Assembly (NCBI GenBank): GCA_031266385.1 | Contig: JAISBC010000044.1 | Span: 1 to 7,738 of the forward strand | From: Holosporales bacterium | GTDB taxonomy: Bacteria; Pseudomonadota; Alphaproteobacteria; RUG11792 | Length of the DNA stretch: 7,738 nt | Direction of reading: 5' to 3' | Part shown: positions 5,853 to 7,738 of the stretch, one piece after another | Position numbering within the stretch: position 1 is the stretch's first letter | Layout of the letters: each line of letters opens with the position of its first letter | Notes under the pieces: generated by a model | Database searches by the model: none | Told to the model about the DNA's origin: nothing | Seen by the model: only the letters and a program-made list of their open reading frames with translations | Made by a program: the position numbers and the translations under genes

Positions 5853-6072
5853 AGCTAAGAGTGAATAGCGGGTCGATGTGATGGGGTTTTGTTTCCCACC
5901 TTTGATTCGCATCTCATTCTCGAAGACCCTTAGAAACGCCAATTTTTGCTTATCCGTCGTGAGGCCGCTATAAATTAGCTTCCTCTGCAGAATACGATGA
6001 ATCAAGACGGCGTCGGTTGCTGCCGAGCTCTCCAGGAGACCATCCTCCAGTGAGACTTCTCGGTAGCCCTTC
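5755..6072. repeat. Repeat copy R3 (contains the functional gene ends)
   Basis: This copy contains the end of gene C and the 3' two-thirds of intact orfX. It is the only copy without the 35-base deletion. Bases 5755-5928 match R1 closely, while 5929-6072 match R1 and R2 only in scattered blocks, for example AGCTCTCCAGGAGAC and CTCGGTAGCCCTT. Confidence 0.85.
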
Positions 6073-6167
6073 GATGGAGACTGAGGAGACGTCGGTTTCT
6101 TCTCCTTTTCTTCATTTAATCTATGGCCATTTCCAAATATGTCCATCTGTGATATTTCAACCACCAC
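5835..6167 (-). CDS. orfX: small protein translationally coupled to tssG, unknown function
   Basis: The GTG at 6165-6167 begins one base after the tssG stop and six bases after AGGAGG (6174-6179), the strongest ribosome binding site in the window; a second GTG follows directly. An ATG at 6194 is in frame, but it lies inside tssG and before that site. The 110-residue product is charged and has no signal peptide or membrane segment: MDIFGNGHRL, a Lys/Glu and Ser/Pro linker (17-33), KGYREVSLEDGLLES, a helix-like VLIHRILQRKLIYSGL, and the conserved end FENEMRIKGGKQNP plus RYSLLALVRTR. I do not recognise the family. It is not TssE or another core T6SS component I know. Coupling to tssG suggests a T6SS accessory or partner. 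Its last 18 bases overlap convergent gene C. Confidence 0.7.
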   Translation of the reverse strand: MVVEISQMDIFGNGHRLNEEKEKKPTSPQSPSKGYREVSLEDGLLESSAATDAVLIHRILQRKLIYSGLTTDKQKLAFLRVFENEMRIKGGKQNPITSTRYSLLALVRTR

Positions 6168-6168
6168 A

Positions 6169-7248
6169 CTACACCTCCTCAGAAATTGAGACATCCCTCG
6201 AATCGTGCTTACCGATTATGAAGGTATCCCTATTAAGCCGACTTGCCCCATTGAGCAACGTCGCCTTCACGAAGCAGTCATCCAGATAAAAACCGATCAC
6301 TACCTTAATATCGTAGGGAACGTACATTTTAATGATCTCCTTCATTTTCTGAAGGGGAGAATTTTTTTGATCCATTGAATGATTTTTTGGTAGAAATTTG
6401 AGATATTTCTCGAATGACAGTGGCCCGACTAACACCCTGATCCCCTTCATCGTATTCCACGTCTTATTTCCCAATATCAAATCCATCCCCAATTTGTTGA
6501 ATCTGTTTTTATCGGTACCCAGCGCACTCTGGGATTTTTTATCGACCTCATCGAATTCACCGACGAATTGCTCAATTTTCACGGGAACGTTGAAGAAGCT
6601 GGATAGAATGGCTCTTAATCCATCGCTGGATCTCGTATGTTTCCACAGCAAATTATGACACGAGATTTTGAACTGTTCTGGAATGACGGATCTCTCGATT
6701 AGTTTATCGGCATAGTTTTCGTGATCCCCAAACCCAGACAGGCTAAACATTATGTTTCCGAAAATCGACTTTTTGAGTGGCAATGAAATACAGGTTAGGT
6801 CATATTTCTTCATGTATTGGTATCTAAGGAGCAGGATCTTATTGTTAAAAATATCGAAGAAGTCGACGACGGACTGGCGTGACGTCCTGTTGTGAGTAAC
6901 AAATTTTTCGACGTAGCATTGTGGTAAGGTTCCATCGATCCCGGCGATACCGTAAAGGTTCGTGAATAGCTCGATGTAATTATCTTTTAATCCTTCGATG
7001 ACATTGATATCCGTGAATTTGGAACTAAAGTTAATTTTGCTTTTTATTTCGACTCCGATATTACTGAAATCCCTCACCTCAGAAATCGATACGTTCTGGA
7101 TGGCGAGAGCAACATCGACCGCCCTAACGAAAGTAAATTTTTCTGGTGAGTAAGTCAGCTTGTTGATTAGGGAACGATCATCGAAAGATCGACGAAGCTG
7201 AACTGGATGCCTCGATATCCGCCGCCGCCTAGCGAATCGAAACGCCAT
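6169..7248 (-). CDS. tssG: Type VI secretion system baseplate protein TssG (ImpH/VasB)
   Basis: TssG joins TssF, TssE and TssK in the cytoplasmic wedge of the T6SS baseplate, on which the contractile sheath assembles. The 359 residues match the family in length and show its motifs in order. These are LTYSPEKFTFVRAVDVAL at 31-48 (family pattern LxxxPxxFxFxqAvrLLE), NLYGIAGIDGTLPQCYVEKF at 97-116, and FFDIFNNKILLLRYQYMKKY at 130-149. RSSDGLRAILSSFFNVPVKI at 206-225 follows, then GPLSFEKYLKFLP at 275-287 and a C-terminal LNGASRL. The N-terminus is unusually Arg-rich (RFARRRR). No ribosome binding site is seen before the ATG, which lies 25 bases after the initiator tRNA. Elsewhere tssG nearly always follows tssF; here tssF and all other tss genes are absent, so the system is probably scattered. 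Recognised from memory, without a profile search. Confidence 0.85.
   Translation of the reverse strand: MAFRFARRRRISRHPVQLRRSFDDRSLINKLTYSPEKFTFVRAVDVALAIQNVSISEVRDFSNIGVEIKSKINFSSKFTDINVIEGLKDNYIELFTNLYGIAGIDGTLPQCYVEKFVTHNRTSRQSVVDFFDIFNNKILLLRYQYMKKYDLTCISLPLKKSIFGNIMFSLSGFGDHENYADKLIERSVIPEQFKISCHNLLWKHTRSSDGLRAILSSFFNVPVKIEQFVGEFDEVDKKSQSALGTDKNRFNKLGMDLILGNKTWNTMKGIRVLVGPLSFEKYLKFLPKNHSMDQKNSPLQKMKEIIKMYVPYDIKVVIGFYLDDCFVKATLLNGASRLNRDTFIIGKHDSRDVSISEEV
6174..6179 (-). promoter_or_regulatory. Strong ribosome binding site of orfX
   Basis: AGGAGG on the minus strand lies inside the last codons of tssG, six bases before the GTG at 6167 and nine before the GTG at 6164. It decides the orfX start over the upstream ATG and indicates coupled translation. 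Confidence 0.75.
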
Positions 7249-7273
7249 CGTTTTGATTACCCGAATGTAAAGA

Positions 7274-7350
<77 letters not shown>

Positions 7351-7367
7351 TCACGAGAGTGGACCTT

Positions 7368-7396
7368 ATTGTAGCGCTTAATCGCTTCATATTCAA
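7368..7396 (-). promoter_or_regulatory. Promoter of the tRNA-fMet (tssG-orfX) unit
   Basis: On the minus strand, TTGAAT (7391-7396) is followed after exactly 17 bases by TACAAT (7368-7373), with 17 bases more to the tRNA 5' end. It is the best sigma-70 type promoter in the window and the only one visible for tssG and orfX. Confidence 0.75.
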
Positions 7397-7405
7397 TAGA
7401 CTTCT

Positions 7406-7616
7406 TATATATTCCTTACCACCCCACATGTTTAATTTTTACGGCAAATACAAGCGTTTGAAGGCTGTTTCTCTCAGTTGTCCTGTTGAAAAAGATGCAA
7501 AATGGTACGACAACGTGGCCATTATTCGATAGGTTCGCTGTGAAAAACGATAAGTGCAAACGACGCAGGCTGTGTATTTTCAATACAAATTAAACATGTA
7601 GGGTGGTGAGAATATA
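7406..7616. repeat. Inverted repeat flanking a spacer between the right-edge gene and the tRNA promoter
   Basis: Arms 7415-7438 and 7587-7610 are reverse complements at 22 of 24 positions. Similarity extends outward (TATATT at both ends, one gap) and a little inward. The right arm contains the last codons and stop of the right-edge gene, so the left arm is an inverted duplicate of that gene end. Between the arms (7439-7586) I see no gene. No target-site duplication is evident. Confidence 0.65.
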
Positions 7617-7738
7617 GTGCTTAGCACCCCCCATGTCTTGCTTATGCGAAGAAAACTTATAAAATGCTCCTAAAGTTGTTTGGCCAGAGACATAAATCGT
7701 GAGCATTTCATCAGGTAGTATCGTCAACGTTTCAGACA
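7590..7738 (-). CDS. C-terminal fragment of an unrecognised protein (5' end outside window)
   Basis: On the minus strand a frame is open from the window edge to a TAA at 7590-7592, giving 48 residues beginning SETLTILPDEMLTIYVSGQT and ending GGAKHYILTTLHV. The composition is that of an ordinary folded protein. The duplicated, inverted copy of its final codons at 7415-7438 keeps the same LTT-HV-stop reading. I do not recognise the family. It is transcribed toward the tRNA unit, with no clear terminator between. Confidence 0.5.
   Translation of the reverse strand, partial: SETLTILPDEMLTIYVSGQTTLGAFYKFSSHKQDMGGAKHYILTTLHV

Noticed and set aside
3510..6072. R1-R3 as a CRISPR array or insertion sequence
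   Set aside because: The copies are about 1.1 kb apart, contain parts of coding sequence on both strands, and lack short regular spacers, terminal inverted repeats or a transposase.
7594..7636. Local imperfect hairpin around GGGTG and CACCC
   Set aside because: It lies almost wholly in the coding end of the right-edge gene, has mismatches, and is not followed by a T-run on either strand, so it is better explained by codon content.

Overview
The window looks like part of a moderately AT-rich genome of a Gram-negative, probably host-associated bacterium. An alphaproteobacterium of the Holosporales/Rickettsiales kind is my best guess, not a proven assignment. Three things point that way: a lone type VI secretion (T6SS) baseplate gene outside any T6SS operon, an initiator tRNA with an A-U pair in the usually all-GC anticodon stem, and tandem lineage-specific secreted proteins I cannot match to a known family.

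Layout. At the left edge is the 3' end of an unrecognised plus-strand gene (3-110). On the minus strand, 237-2275 is a complete polar amino acid ABC importer operon: lipoprotein binding protein, membrane permease and ATPase, with overlapping ends. It has its own promoter near 2349-2376 and a small terminator-like hairpin at the last stop codon. From 2412 to 2870 I see no convincing gene.

The middle (2871-5852) is the accessory part. It holds three plus-strand genes for small secreted helical proteins, here called A (2937-3452), B (4096-4701) and C (5112-5852). A and C are clear paralogues, with the same signal peptide core at the same residues and colinear motifs; B is a more distant relative. 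Each has its own promoter with a 17-base spacer. C ends in a proline run followed by a basic, disordered tail. A has been cut off from an almost identical tail by a frameshift. B has only a C-run and a few prolines after its stop.

Each of A, B and C is followed by a copy (R1, R2, R3) of the 3' end of a minus-strand gene. Only R3 is part of an intact gene, orfX (5835-6167), which converges with and overlaps the end of C. R1 and R2 are truncated remnants sharing the same 35-base deletion. R1 is a mosaic: its left part matches R3 and its right part matches R2.

The right part is a minus-strand unit: a good promoter (7368-7396), an initiator tRNA gene (7274-7350), tssG (6169-7248) and orfX, which follows tssG after one base behind a strong ribosome binding site. 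No terminator is visible between the tRNA and tssG, so the T6SS gene may be transcribed from the tRNA promoter. At the right edge another minus-strand gene ends (7590-7738), and its last codons are duplicated in inverted orientation just upstream of the tRNA promoter.

Taken together, the importer looks like ordinary nutrient scavenging. The middle and right suggest a locus where a T6SS component, an unknown coupled partner and a recombining family of exported proteins sit together. A functional link between the exported proteins and the T6SS is only an inference from position.
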